The notes: generated by a model from the letters alone, not told the origin. Positions 50,201-64,000 are shown, counted from the stretch's first letter. The stretch: DNA of 64,000 bases from Chaetorhynchus papuensis (GCA_013396525.1 VWYX01000904.1:248001-312000); one strand, 5' to 3'. Numbers and translations: made by a program.

Positions 50201-52979
50201 AACGGGACCAAAAGATTTTCAAACACTGGTTTGAAAAAGTGCCATTTGGGGATAGTAATTATTGTACACAAACACTCTGGAATGCACTGGTCTCTTGCTA
50301 TTATCTAGCATTTGTTAAGCATCTCATGTTTCTAAGTATTCAAAATTAGCAGCAATAATTGATGTACAACAGAAGGGCTGAAATTCTGCATCTGAACTGT
50401 GTACATGCTCCATGCATGACTCACAGTTTATTGTATGATCTTCACAAAAGCTAATGATTTAGATTCATTTCCATAAGCCTTAGGATGTTTGTGTGCATAG
50501 TCTAGATCAGAAATACTGAGCTTATACTAAATCACAAGAGAAAAAACCCAAAACAACAACTTCAAGAAACGTTTAAAGTTAAGAGAGATTCCAGCCCAGA
50601 AAGTGCTTTTTTTCTGCATCATCTACACCAACATGCCCTTCATAGGTATTATTTTTGAAAGGGTTGATTAGTGTTGAAGGCTCTGCCCTGCCCCACAGCT
50701 CAGGCAGGGCAGGTCTCCCAGACACCCAGCTCCCATCAGAAGCTACAATGGTAGGAATTTCTCATGTCTCACTCCTCACATAAAGAGAGGCCCACCAGGT
50801 GAGTGTGGTTTTCAGGTGTTACACACACCAAGAGAGCCATAAAACCGAGCTGCTGCCCCCAGTGAGCCATACTTGTGTAATGTAGCGTGGCTTTGCTGTG
50901 AGAAGTGCTGAGCATCTTCAGGTCTCATTGATGCTGCAGAATTAAACTTATTCAGGGGAGAAAAACCAATTTCCAAACTTTAGATACAGTCCTTAATCAT
51001 TCATTTAAAAAGCATTTCCATAGCCATCAACTTGACAGTATCTAAATGAAGACTCTGAAAATCTCTTGTTTTCCAACAGGAAATGTGTTCAGGGATTGGC
51101 ATTTCACATGTATAGTGAAATTTACAATAATCGTGTCCTGATGACAAGTCTAGGAAAGGATTTACATCTCACAGGAACGATCTAATTTATCTTTCATACA
51201 GTAATACCCAGTGGCTATTGTGAACATTTTATTATGAAGGAAATTAAATATAACACAAGAAAATTAATGTTTTAAGGGGAAGTCGTATGGTCCATTTAAC
51301 TCTTCTTTTGACTGTCCACATAATGTAATGAGTTAATTTGCTTCTTTTCATATGCCTAAGTAACAGAAATAACACTTTTCATAAATCAGCTACAAAAGCT
51401 TTAAGAAGAAAAGCAAGCTAGTCAGTATAAAGACTTTGAATTTTTTCTATATAAATGCATATCCTGGGTACTTCTGCAACTTCTCACTTGAAGGAAAAGC
51501 CCTTATACCTAATAACAGCCTTCCTCTTCTTTTCCTTTCCAACTTTTTTTAGTTTAGACCAAACACTTCACGGCACAACAGTACCACCTCATTTGTTTGG
51601 AACTCAGTGGAAATTTTGTCACAAACAGGTGTCACACAGTCCCTGCTTGGATGGGGAGAGAGTGGCACATTTTGGGAGCAGGGCAAAGGCTCTTAGTAGG
51701 AAGGTGCCTCAACATTTCATGATCAAAGACTTGTAGGAAGCCACTCAAAAATTTTCAGGTGAGCAGAGCCATTTCTCTTGTCTCACCTCCCTTTTTTCCA
51801 TGTACACTTTATAACTGAGTCTTGTAAAACAAAAATTGTTCCACCCAAAGGTTTTTGTGGTAGCAGTGAAGGGCCAGGGCCTCAAAAGAGGTCTCCATGC
51901 ACCTGGGATGTGACTCAGGCCCTAGACCTGGCATCCCCATCAGTTCTCCTGCTGTAGCCTCTCCTGATGAGGATGCTCGGGGTAGGATTTCAGACAATGC
52001 CTAATCCTGCAGTGTTTGCTTAATCAAACAAATCTCAGGGCTCAGTATGGCCTGGGTCTTTCAGTCCAGCCACTTTTGCCTGTGTCACTCTGGCTGCTGA
52101 AAGGAGAAGCACAAATCACAAAGGAATCAAAACAACACAGTGTTAGATGGAGCATTAAAACAGCTAAAGATGTAGATAGGCACCTAACGAGATTTTAATG
52201 GGAATGTGCTCATTCTGCTTCCTTGGAGGTTTCTGAAATGCCTCTAGACTTTTGGTAAATTTTCAAAACTCTCTCCCCATTCCTTCCTGCGTATCCAACT
52301 GCTTTGCTTTTCTCTTTCTGAGAGGGGGAGGGCAAGGAAGCCCGGCATATAAATTCCTTTCCTTGCATTCATACTGAATAAGGTGAAGAAAAATTTCCTC
52401 TGTACATATTTGAAAGACACAATCACTTATGTGGATAGCAGAATTCTCCCTTATATTACTTTGCATTCACGCATCAGATGCCTGGGGCCAGAAGGACATG
52501 CTCAATATGAGAGTATCTGTCTAGCCACAAAGTAAATATGGTGCACAGGAGGATTAAGACAAGGCAAACGAGTCTGCTGTTTCAGACTGCAAAACTTTTC
52601 AGGCTCTCCTGCAATGCCAAAAAAAGTTAAGAAGTTCACAGAGATTATTGGACCGATCTGCATACCAGGGGAAACTGAGTCACTGAACAAGTGCCATTCT
52701 CTGAGTCACCCTGGCAGGAACATGGGTGAAAACCAGACATCCTCAGTCTTTCCAGTCCTTTATTCTGGTTACTGACTGGTTAACCTGACATCCAGAACAT
52801 GCCAGGTGTGGTTGTGCATTACACATACACACGCATGTACAAAAATAGCTAATTCAAAAAGTGTTTATTTCGTTCAGACCCTGGGACTTAATCTTACAGC
52901 CTTGAGAACTGGAGAGGCCCTTTCCATAAGGGAGTCACGCAATCAGCTCCAGAGGCATCTCAGGCACGAGTGATTTTTT

Positions 52980-53220
52980 GCTGCTTTGGCAGATTGCATT
53001 GCCTGTGCTAATATGTGTCAGCTGATAAGTCTAAAGCCATATTGAATTGTTTTATCTTTCAAATTTTGATGAAAAACAACTTTAGATTATTTGTCTCCTA
53101 AAATGCTCCTGATTAGAGCTCTGCTTTCAAATCCAATACTAAGTTATTAATCATGGCAGAGTTTTCTGCTTTCCATAAGTCAATAATTATTCATTTAGCC
53201 GTGATTAGTGCTACGTGGGG
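52980..53220. promoter_or_regulatory. Candidate conserved non-coding element
   Basis: A compact block contains GTCAGCTGATAAG (overlapping E-box and GATA-like cores), TTATTAATCATGGCAG and CAATAATTATTCATTTAG. Mixed E-box, GATA and homeodomain cores suggest an enhancer, but no conservation data support it here. Confidence 0.28.
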
Positions 53221-55587
53221 AAAACCTTTGCTTTACAAAAAGGCAGCATTCAATTCTTAGCAGATATAGTGCATCACAAATGTAGCTTGGAGTTGGAATA
53301 ATGTGGATACTATTCTCCTGGGAGATCTGAGGATTTTCTCCACATCTAATTTTTAATTTATAGCACTGATATGCTCTAACTGCTTTATCTGAAAAAGACA
53401 TGAGGCACATATTAATATCCATCAAGAGGAAATTCTTGAACATGACTGCAAACTCAGAAGTATTTACTAACCTATAACCTTTATGGGAGCACTAATTAGT
53501 TTCACAGTGATTATTTGTATGCCCTCAAAGCCTTGGGAATGTTTTCTAGTGGATAGCACTGCAATTCCAGCGACACCTGAGCACAATTCTAGGCGGGATT
53601 TCACCATTTCTACCAGCAATTTACATCATTCTTTTCATCACCATGCATTAGCTCCCAGAGAGGCAGTCGGATGTGGAGCCCAGCTACGCTGCTGTTCGTG
53701 CCTTGGCCACCCCAAGGTCAGAGGAAAACCTCAGTCTAAGGCTGCAGGGAGGACTGAGTTCGAGAATGAACTCCAGGATCAGGGTCTGTGCAAACAACAA
53801 CAGGGAAAGGGATGCAGTGTGATGTCAATATCAGATATTCAGTAGAGAGGTGCAGTGCTATTGCTATCAATTAAGATGATAGAGCAGCGTGTCTGCATTG
53901 CTGAGCATGAAGAGCAGCATCAAAGCCCTTTCTGAGCCCTCTCTCTCCCTGGCCCAGCCTGTGGAGCTGCTGCCTGTCCTCACACGGCCCAAGGCACACA
54001 AAAATGCTCCCTGATCAGTCAAGGTGTGCTACACACAGCAAGGAAAAGGAACAAGAAAGAGTTTCTTTCATTCCTTGAAATTGAAAAATTTCAGGTAATT
54101 GTTATTACTAAATGATATAATTATGGCACTTGTGGCTCAAGAACAATAAACATAGACCTGTCAATTAATGTGTTGATTTTGTGCACTTAGAGACTCGCTC
54201 CTGCCTGCAAACATCTTCTCCAAGACCCAACTGGTGACATTTCCCACCTTCTCATCTATTTTCCTCCTGTTGCTCATGTTATGACTAAAAGCAGCAGGCT
54301 TATATTTTTCTCAGTGGGAAATAAGTCACCTGCTGTTGAAAGAAAAGCAATTATTGTGTCCTCACTAAATCTTGGGCCTATTTGTGCAGAGCTTTAGAGC
54401 TTAAAAACATAAACATCCTGCTCTGTGCCAGGGTAAGTGGTTAGGCACTTCGGAATCCCAGCTGGGATCCCCCTGGATGTCACCTTCAGTGCCTGTTAAG
54501 CACAGGGAAAGATGCCAAACCCGAGTGCTTTTCCCATAACTGTGTTTAATCACTGGAAAGTAAAAGTGAACGATGTGCTCCCAACTCCAGCACGGGACAC
54601 CTCAAAACATTGTATTCTTCCTCTCCCCCCTTACTCCAGGAGTCAGTTAATACTTTTCAGCTTTACTGGCACAAGATTTATGTCTGCTCTGCATTTGAGC
54701 AGTTGTTTTCACTCCTTTTGTGTGTTTTTGTGTGGCTGTAAACTTGTCTGACAGAGGGACAGGTGTTTTATTTGCACACTGTCAGAAACTATTTCTCTGT
54801 GCAATCTCCTGTTATAAACAGAAGAAGTGTCAGAATCAAAATTAGAAATAAAATAACTGGACATTTACATTTGCAGCTGGCCAGAAGCAATGGAGGAACC
54901 CAACTCACAAGCTACAAATATAAATACACACACACACAAAAGGATGTAGAGGTGCCTGCTAAGAGTCAGTAGTTCTTAATATATAAAGTTTGTTTCTCAT
55001 GAGTCTGTCACTATTTAGAAATTATTTTTTCCCATAGAAGTGAATAAAACGTATATAAACACTTGAAACAAAAGGTCAGAGGTATGACTAAATTTAAGAA
55101 AAAAGTTAATCTTCCACCAGTTATGAAAGGAAGTTTCTAGCAGTACTGATCAGTATCCTAAGCTTTAGGGAGGAGGATTCAAAAATCAAATCAGTTGTAG
55201 GGAGAGGATCAGCAGCCTCAGTACTGGGCATTATTCCAGGTGATAAAAGAAAAGGGTTCTCAGGGTTTACTGCCATATAGTGCCAGCCAATAATAGTAAC
55301 AGCCACGAAGAATTATTTTCCCTAACATGGATTAAACAATTAACATTTAAAATAGGGATCATCTACAAACACATTTAGGAGGCACTGTTTATGTAACCTT
55401 GGGTTTTGAGAAGAAAATACACCTTTATACATTGTTTTATTTCTAACAGAGCGTGCAAGTGCAAGCAGCAAAGCCACTACATTCAGTGCTTCTTATGAAA
55501 ATACTGGGAAGGAACTCTCAATTTATAGGCATTTTGTAAGCATCTGTCCCGTGTTAACCATGGTGGACAGATCACAAAGGTCTAGAA

Positions 55588-55621
55588 TCAGATAATAATT
55601 ATACTCAGATAATAATTACAC
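55588..55621. repeat. 17-bp direct tandem duplication
   Basis: TCAGATAATAATTATAC is followed immediately by TCAGATAATAATTACAC, differing at one base. Confidence 0.9.
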
Positions 55622-56507
55622 TCATACTTTTGCCATCTTCTAGATCTTAACAAAAACGCACAATTTTTCAATGAATGAACCCTATGCAAGCTTGCACTGC
55701 ATGGAGAGTTTGAGACCACAGTATTCCCAAAATGAGTGAGACACCATCCCCACTTAGACACAGTGTGCAGGCTGCTCCTTCAGCAGCAGCTCGGAACCAG
55801 TCACCTGTCAACCCTGCTGCTGCAATGCTGTTAGTGGTGAAGATAAAAACACTGTTTACTTGCTGATAGTGTTTGGCAGGATCCAGAAATTACCTGGATC
55901 CTTCTGCAGTTCTGAAGGCTGCAGGTGACATGTATTACCCACTACACAGTGTACAACATCCATAGCAGGCTGCATAAATCTATATATGCAACATAAAAAT
56001 ATGCATAAAAAACTGTATAAAGAAAACTAGATTTGTGGCACTTGTTAAAATAAAAAATTCCCAAATTCTGTTTGCAGTGTTTTGCATCATGGACAGCCTT
56101 TCCTCACATTTGTTTTACCACAAGTGTACATGGTGTTGCATGAACATTGAGCGTATACTTTCCCAAATACACCAGTTCCTGCTGGCCAAGAATTTATCTG
56201 AGGTGAAGAAGGAACATTGCATAACAGACTAAATGTTTTCCTTCATGTGATCTGCTAGAAATAAGGGCTTTTAGTTTTCCATGAGACTGAAACACTCTGC
56301 ATATGCAGAGGTAACTGTTCAAAATTGCAGCCTATGAACTGAGTTGGTATTTAACAGCTTGACCTATAAATTCTTTTCTAAGCTGTGATACAGCATATGG
56401 TCTTTGCTGAGATGTACCAAAAGATTCAGTGATAATGTAAACACAAAGCTTCTTCCCTTCCAAATCACTTTGGATGTGAGTTGCCAAAATCTATAGCATA
56501 TGGATGT

Positions 56508-56541
56508 ATTTTCATTTCATTTCATTCCATTTAATTTCATT
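56508..56541. repeat. Imperfect (ATTTC)n pentanucleotide repeat
   Basis: Successive TTTCA units with a few substitutions (TTCCA, TTTAA) over about 34 bases. Confidence 0.85.
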
Positions 56542-58499
56542 TTTAATCTTCTGTATATCTTCTGTTTCCCTTTTCCTAAAATTCTCTAGAAAAACTGACT
56601 TTTAATTCCCGAGTCAGTATTACACCCACTTTGATCAGTGAATCACAGACAGTCTGGCCTGTGAAAGTTCACGAGGTTCACTATGGCCCTTGAAACAGCA
56701 CTTTGTACCCTCAGTTTCTAACTTTGTATGGCCTTCTAATGTTGTGTCACAGTGAGTATCACACTCATGTCTACAACAGATTTGTACTGAGACTACAGAA
56801 GAGAAATACTGTATTTCCCTTCTTTTGTCAGCTCTGAATGAAAGTGGTAGCACTTAGACCTCTAATCCTTTCTCTGTGGGCAGATGGCCGTTTGATGTAT
56901 GTACTCATCTACAAACAAAATTCAGAAATTCATTTGGCTTTGTCTTCATTCATTATGTATTATTGGCCTCCCTTCATTTAACATCAAAAGTACAAGTAAG
57001 AGGACTGCCATTCTTTATGTTAATTGTTCGGTTGATTATTCATGAATAACACTCCAAATTTATACAGTTCTTTACATCTCTAAATTACTTTATAAATCTT
57101 GGTTCATGAAAAAATCTGAGTCTTTTTACCAGAACTTGCTTTCTAATAATAATGTCTAACCCAAAGGAAAAAAGCCAGTGTCACAGTGTTATTTGGTAAA
57201 TATTTAGTGGTTTGGGGTACCAAAGCAACAGAGTGCATGAGCTTTGATGAGGTTTTGCATTTCACTCTCATGTCGTAAATTCTTCTCTTCTGCTTACATG
57301 GAAATAAGCAGGCTGCAAAGGGGATGAGAAGAGTAGGGAAGCACTATGCCAGTGGAGATTAATTTATTGAAGGATTTCATACCACACCTCCTGTTGCCTG
57401 ACTGCCCAGAACAGGGTGAATATTGAACAAACTTCACCTGCATGGTGTTTCTATCAAGGGTTAACTACCCCCACTTTTGAGGGTAAAGACAAGCCACAGA
57501 TAAATTGCATCCCTGTGGCTTGCCATACTCCATCCTGCCTGCCAAGATCCTGCTGCTGCTGTTTGGCAGGTTTTTGTTAACCAGTTCAGGGTAATTTTTT
57601 CCCAAGTCAATACCCCCCTGTCCCAACCTATGGAACTTACTGCACAAGTTTTCCTCTCATAATTACTGCTAAATTACCCAAATAAAAGGCCATAAGTAAT
57701 GAGAGCAGGGACTCAAATGAGAACACTCACGAAGTTATAGATGTCAACAGAATTTCCATGTGACAAGAATGGGAAAAAATGCTACAGAATGTTGTAGAGA
57801 TATATCTCAGTGCCTGGGCAATCCACAGGTGTCCCCTGTGGGTGCAGGTGCACAGCTGGCAGCCTGAGTGCATTTTATGCCTGACACTGAGTGTCAAGAC
57901 TTTCCCTTTGCATTATTTCATGTAAATGAAAAAGATTATATCACTGTGGTGTGTTTTGTAGGAATTTCTAAGCGTGGAGTTTATCCAAAATATTATAAGC
58001 ACAAGTTTCTATTTAAAGGAACCTATTCTCCTTCAGGCAGAGCAAAATAATTAGAGATTGTGTATCTAAATGAAGACAGTTTAAGTACAGGTTTGTATGA
58101 GAATAGATTTTTCTGAAAAAAAAAACCAGGATTGTGAAAGTGGTCACTATGTCCCAGGGCAGTGAGTGGAAATATGAGCATGGACGAATCCTGGCCCTTT
58201 CTGTGGGGAACTGAACACACCTCCATGCCAAGAACAGGTGCACAGACAGAACATAAAGAGGCCAATACCTGTTTCAGTGCTAGGTCTCCACAACCACTCA
58301 GGCTGCCTCCCGTGTATGTGCTGGGTCTGAGTGTTGTGACACGTGCCAGGGCCAGCTGTGCTCCTGCCAGCTCACATTAAATACCAGTGACTCTGCTGCT
58401 ATTCTCTGCTCTGCCCTGCACAGGAAAACTGACCATGAAAATCTGTTTTCCATGGGACAGAGCACTTGAGTGTTACTTACTGTCACCCGCCTGGATGAA

Positions 58500-58720
58500 A
58501 AATCAGAAAGTGTAATAAAAGAAATAAATTCTCCGTATCAGTTGTACAACCAATGTTTTAACGATCATAAACCCAATAAACAATCGCAGACTTTGAAATG
58601 TGCTCTTTAAGTGTGGCAATTAAAAGCAATGGTCCAGTGTCAATGATGGCTTCTAGGGGCTAAACGAAATAAATAAAGCTATTAAAATAAGTGGATGCTT
58701 AACCTCAAACCTTCACGTGA
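58500..58720. promoter_or_regulatory. Candidate conserved non-coding element
   Basis: Includes CCCAATAAACAATCGCAG (forkhead/SOX-like), GTGTGGCAATTAAAAGC and AGGGGCTAAACGAAATAAAT in repeat-free sequence. The call is by texture only. Confidence 0.25.
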
Positions 58721-61700
58721 GGTTGGCTGTTACTTAGAACATTTCTGCTAGTTTACAAATGACAATGTCACTGCAGTAAAATCTTTGTCATTAACTGTCC
58801 AGAAGTCAACTCCAGTGATGTGAGGCAAAATGCAGCCTCATACCTGCAAGAGTAACCAACCTTGGCTGCAGCTGCATTATTTTATACAGCCTTTCCACCC
58901 AGTGAATCTGGTTAGAATTTGAATTAAATGCAGTTACCACAATGCATCACACAACCATCTTCACATGGTGATGAGCTCAGTGTGTAACTAACAAGGTTAA
59001 AAGCAAGCTGGAGCAGCAAATAAAAGGGCACATCCTTCCCTAACCTTCTTCCAATGTACCTTTTTTGTTTGTAAAGGAGCAGCTTGATAGGAAACCTGTT
59101 GGAAGCTGCGACAGCAAACGCCAGCCCCCCAACAACAGCAATACGTCCTTGGGGAACAACACTCAGATCATTTATATTACTCAAATATGTAAAACAAACA
59201 AAAGGCTAGGGGTGGTTTTTTTCAAATGGACAACAAATTTGCCAGTGCATCCAACTGCTTTCAGAAATCCTTGCACTGTAATAAGTAATCTTGGTTTTTT
59301 ATGATGCAACTGAGTATCTGCAAATACATGAATTTGTGTACCTCCATAGAATAATTTGTTTATAAAGACTTCAAATTTTACAGAACCCCCCCAACACCAC
59401 CTGGATTTTGAACAAATGATACGGAAGTTTTCAGTCTGGATAAAGCAGCTTGGAACATTTCAAATTAATCTGATGTTTCTGTTTCCTCTATATGTTACAA
59501 AAGTCAGGGTATATAAGGACATCTCCAGATAGATAATTAAAATTTGGAGTTATGGAATTGTCATTTTCTTAAGCTTAAATCCTTCCTTCCCCCCTTCATG
59601 GGAATGATTGTGTATGTAGGAGGGAGTTAGGGGAACACAGAAATTAGATATGACTGCAAATTTAGGGCCCTTTTTAGTCCCTGCAGGCAGATTCTTGTCC
59701 CACACTGGCAGAAAACTGCAGAAACAGAAACACACGTATGTGCGATCATTTGTATGATCAGGACTTAATACAGTTTTCTATAAGAATACTGGATTTCCTA
59801 AAACTTTCAGTCTTTCAGTTTCGGATATATTTCTCATCTTCTTTGATTTAAGCAGATTTTATTGCTACAGTAGTTAGAGGTGTAAGTCTTGTGGCATTCT
59901 GAGGCACATTAGCCAAAAGTCAAGTACTGTGAATGTCTCGTTTCTTCCTGATGGCTGCCGGTGTTAGGCTGAACATTAACCTGCAATGAACCCCTATGTT
60001 TAAAATAAATAGTAATGATTTAATTGATAAGAAATAACTCAGGTGTCTGATTTCTGTGTTGCTTGATGGAAAATTTGGTCCACTGTCAGTAAAATGGTTG
60101 AAAGAGCAAGACCAGTAACAATAGTCATGCAGTTCATCTGGACCATAAACATTTCAAAATTTTTACTTTGCCAAAATTGTTTTGATTAAATAAAAGTGAT
60201 TTCCATTTAAAATAGCCATGCATTTCATCCTTATTACAGCTAAAGTGAAGGCACTAGATCCTTGACAACACAGAAAAGGCTATAAATGAATGAAGAGCCC
60301 ATTCCATCCACCTTGACATGATTAGTCTGTAGCACAAACTGTATAATGTATCAATTGCATTATGATTTGCTGGAGAGCCTGGTATGTTACAGAAATGACA
60401 GATATTTAGGCTCCTGTGCATTTTTTTTTTGCTTCATTTTAAAATTGGTCCCCTGGGCTTTTCCTTAATAAAAACCACATACATTGCTGTAGTTGTAAGT
60501 CATAAATAAGCCTGGGCTTGGGTCAGGGCTAGCAGGAGGATCCTGGGCTCCAGAGGCAATGAAGGAATGCCAACGACATTTGACATCCTGCAGTTTTTGA
60601 GCATGACTTCATGGGGCTGGCTGGGTGGGTTGGTGTGATTGCAAACACTTGAACAAATTTCACTGGGAGCCCTGGGAGCTCCAAAGGAGGTAATAAAGTG
60701 CAGGCATTCAGAAAGAAAGACTGAAGGCAGATCATCAGGGTCTCAGGAGGGACTTTAAATTTCTCAAGAGAACCCCATTATAAGTGAGCACACCCTTCAC
60801 AGCTGACCTCTCCTGGAAGGCTTTTAATCTTGGGCTGTCCCCAGACTTCCAAGCAGAATAACCTGACAGTCTTCCATCTTCCTACATTCCCAAAGTGTTA
60901 TGTGCAGATGATCTCTTCCCATTTCTTCAGAGTAAAAAATATTAAAGATGGTGATGAAGAGAGGACAGAGCTGAAGAAGTCAGGGTCCTGTCATTTCAGC
61001 AGTACTGGTCTTGCAGAAGACAAGTTTTACTTCAGGATTTTGGGAAATACCTGAGTCCCTTAAACGACCATTCAGTTTCTCTCAGGGTTTATGATGTGTA
61101 AAAGGTAGACTGAATACAGCTGAATTTTATCTTTTATCCAAGCATTTAACATTTTCTGTTCATTATAAGTCACCAGTATATAGTGCACTGCTGTCTCCTT
61201 CCAGCAGGACAGGAATAGGGTAGACAGGAATACAGCACTGGATCCGCCTGCTCTGCTGCCATCGAGGGAGCTGGGGCTGCCAAAGAGGAGGTGGCTTTTT
61301 CCTCTAAAATCCCATTTCTATAAGCTCTGTCACTGCCAGTGGTGTGGGGTAGGTTTCAGCTTTAGGCAGGAGGTGCCAGAACCCCATGCAGCTCGTTCAC
61401 CGAAGGCTCGAGATTTCAGGAACCTCAAACAGGCCTCAGGTTTGAGGAAAGAAATAGGACCTTTCATAAAATAAGGGGGGAAGTCACAGAGACCAGTATT
61501 TGCCTGAGGATTATCTCAATCCCCTGCTGTCAGTTCCAGAAGCAAAGTCTATTATTACACCTCTGCTGCTGCCTTGAACAAGTTTCTGCAGTGTGAATGA
61601 AAAGATTCTTCTTTTCTGCCCACAATGGTGATTGAAAAGTTTGCACTTTGTAGGAACAGCTCACTGCTCTCAATTGCCTCATCACTGATTTTCTCCAGGC

Positions 61701-62148
61701 CATGCCTCTCCTGTCACACCACAGACAGAAAGCCTCCTTCCACACAGAGTTGGTCCAGATGCAATGAATTTTCCTGCTGCTGCAACTCTCTTCATCCCAG
61801 TGGAAATTTGCAGAGATGGAGCCGACGGAAAATCCCGTTACCTCCTCCTTGCCAGCTCTGCCATTTGCTTCCTGCCACCCGCCCCACTGTGTTCACTCTG
61901 AGGGCTTGATTTCTCATCAGGAAGGTAAAAACCCATCACAGAGGGCAGAGCAGAGAGAGAATGAGGCAGGGGGAGTCTCTCCACCGATGGCAATCGGCCG
62001 TATCAGAACTGCTCACCTGCTCGGGGAGAGGTGCTGAGCACGCAGGTGAACAGGTGTCGGTAGAAAACCAAGAGTGAGACAACATGAAGAGCTCACAGGA
62101 TAAATGTGATTACAGTTTTAAAAGCCACTAAACCTCAGGAGCATGAGC

Positions 62149-62165
62149 CATATATATATATATAA
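62149..62165. repeat. Short (AT)n tract
   Basis: About seven AT units between GAGCC and AAGTAAAAC. Confidence 0.85.
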
Positions 62166-62554
62166 GTAAAACATTTCACTCCATCCCGTCTAGGCTCAGA
62201 ATTTCTTTCCCACAGATACGACAAAATTAGAAACACATTTTCAGGGAAGGCCTTAATCCCAAATAGATGTGTGGCCTTCAGAAGGCAGCTCTGCCCCTAC
62301 AGCCTTCTCATTTTCGTCTGAGCAGCCGTCTGCTTGGCCAATTAGATGTCTGACTATTAAAAATCCAATCTCGAGGAAAATGCTGTGATTCATGCTGGGT
62401 GGCTGTAGAGTTTTCCTCTCTCTCACAGAGGAAAATGCACATGCTGACACCAACCCATCTGCCTTGTGACACAGATAGGCAGCTTTTGGTTCCTCTGTCT
62501 ATCAACCAAACTCTGCTTCCCTCCAAGTTGAAGTGCAGTGATAATAAGAGCATG

Positions 62555-62830
62555 ACAAATTGATCATCTGCTGTGGCCGGTCCTTTGACACTGCTCTATG
62601 AACAGTTTGAATTTGTGGGGAACAAATTAAAGCTGAGATTAAAGCAAATCTGGACTTTAAAGACCAAATTGAATCGCTTGCTGCATCTGCAAAAACTGAG
62701 TGGTTCCTGCCTGGTAAATGTGGGCTGATGTTTTCTTTAGCTGCATCCACAAAATAGCTAAAATCAATTACAAAGATGATAAAATCACATAAATTAGTTG
62801 CAGTTAATCAACATATGAAAGGTTTGCATT
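62555..62830. promoter_or_regulatory. Candidate conserved non-coding element
   Basis: Repeat-free sequence contains GGTCCTTTGACACTGC (TCF/LEF-like CTTTGA), ACTTTAAAGACCAAATTG and GCAGTTAATCAACATATG (HNF1/homeodomain-like). Conservation and activity are untested. Confidence 0.27.
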
Positions 62831-64000
62831 GTACTGGGATCAGTAATTGCCAGTTATTTCTGGTTCACTCGTGTGACTGTTACTCTTCTGTGATTTATCT
62901 GTGTGTGGTTAAGCCAGTTCATCACAGGGTAATACCAGTGCCTCAGCAGTGGTTCAGTGTACGCCCTTTCTAGGCTTAATCATTATCTGTTGGTCCTTTT
63001 GTGCCTAAGAAAATAAAATTAATTTCAAAAAATATTTTTAAGCGAAACATTTATTTCACAAGGCTGCCTTAAAAACGTGCATTGGCATTAAGGGAGCTGA
63101 GTAGACAGGCTTGAGCCTGTGCCAAAGCAACAGAGTGGTTTAGCAAATGCTTTATTGACTGTGGGCTTTTGTGGCTGCTTAGCATTGCTTTCCCTTTTTC
63201 TTTCATTTTTTAAAAATTACTATGTCAAAATGAGAGCACATCTGAACTCAGGTAGCTGGGACAGGCTCCCCCACACAGCCTTTGCATTTCAACCCATTTG
63301 TCATCCTCTGTACATAATTTGATATCAACATGAACCCTCAGTTAATACACTCAGTGAAGAGGACAGGAGAATCCTGCTTGGTGCTACAGAGGGTACAATA
63401 CTCAGCAGACCAGAGTGTTCCTTTAAACACTGTCCAATTCCCTCCTCTCATCCTCCTCTTCCATCCAGGTAACTTTCAAAGAATTCTGAAATAGTTAAAG
63501 TTTATAAAAACATGTGCCAAGCCACCCAAGCTAAAGTAGCTTGGAGATGTACTTGAAAAATGCCTTCTTATTTGGCAGACCTGCTGAAAACCTTTTATCA
63601 TAATTACAGCTGCTGAGGAGATTTATAACCAGTTTCCATATAAGGTGGTCATAATATTTGAAAAATAGCAAAATTCCTGTATGCTTTTTGAGCTCTGACA
63701 TAAAATGATGGGAAACACAATTCCCACATCGTGTTTAAGCACTCTGTGGAGCACAATGCAGCAGCAACACAAAGCCAAATGCAAAAAAAACAGAAAGGAT
63801 TTTTTCATTAATATAATCCTCAAAAAGCTGCATAAGACAGATATAAAGATGTCCTTGGAAGAAAATGACAATATTTTGCCCGTCCTCAGCTTTGCCAGCT
63901 CATTCTAAAGTATTTTAGTAATGTCCATGAATGATTATGAATGTTGTCTTAGATGGTTGCCCATTGCCCTGAAGAAAATGTTTATGACCTGAATAGATTA

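Larger units (their letters stand above)
47211..56507. other. Presumed NCKAP5 5' intron
   Basis: About 9 kb of AT-rich, repeat-poor DNA. Opposed frames of about 126 codons near 47.4-48.1 kb lack support. Texture at 49.0-49.4 kb and 51.0-51.4 kb is also regulatory-like. No exon was recognised, including the preceding NCKAP5 coding exon. Confidence 0.55.
56542..64000. other. Presumed NCKAP5 5' intron
   Basis: AT-rich single-copy DNA with a short AT tract and two regulatory-like blocks listed separately. No exon or RNA gene was recognised up to the window end. Confidence 0.55.

Noticed and set aside
1..64000. CRISPR arrays, operons, tRNA/rRNA genes, phage or plasmid modules
   Set aside because: No regularly spaced repeats, no B-box-like tRNA promoters with a foldable body, and no prokaryotic gene layout. 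The sequence is vertebrate intronic DNA.

Overview
This window is almost entirely non-coding vertebrate DNA, most likely from a bird. CR1 LINE copies with the characteristic (ATTCTGTG)n-type 3' tail point to this, as do an avian-style ERV solo LTR, the lack of SINE or L1 carpets, and low repeat density. No bacterial, plasmid or viral gene organisation is present. Nearly all long open frames are chance frames or frames forced open in GC-rich sequence.

Only one coding exon is recognised with good support: a 74-bp minus-strand exon at 37612-37685. Its translation begins EYMDSNKYIEHLVTQLEEQ and matches the N-terminal coiled-coil region of Nck-associated protein 5 (NCKAP5), a very large gene in amniotes. 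The rest of the window therefore reads as NCKAP5 intron: upstream intron at 37686-64000 and downstream intron at 1-37611. The exon has a clear acceptor, but its best donor is GC rather than GT.

Region by region: 0.6-1.1 kb holds a CR1 3' end. At 3.5-3.9 kb there is a small, very CpG-dense block followed by AATAAA and an A-run. From 4 to 19 kb lies featureless intronic DNA. At 19.4-19.7 kb there is a possible poly(A)-tailed retrocopy. At 22.1 kb there is a (CTG)10 tract. At 24.2-25.55 kb there is a strong CpG island, broken by an assembly gap and an ATGG/ATAG microsatellite, with a minus-strand splice donor that suggests an internal promoter. At 27.3 kb there is an old CR1 fragment, and at 31.9-32.1 kb a second small CpG cluster. 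From 32 to 37 kb the sequence is AT-rich and resembles conserved regulatory DNA, ahead of the NCKAP5 exon at 37.6 kb. At 40.2 kb there is a CR1 tail, at 41.9-42.7 kb a gap inside what looks like a repeat, and at 44.6-45.0 kb an ERV solo LTR. At 46.9-47.2 kb there is another CR1. From 47 to 64 kb lies intron with several enhancer-like AT-rich blocks.

The most notable observations are the intragenic CpG island with a spliceable minus-strand first exon downstream of an NCKAP5 coding exon, and the GC-AG type donor of that exon. I found no convincing undescribed multi-gene system. The regulatory-element calls rest on base composition and motif appearance only and need cross-species alignment.
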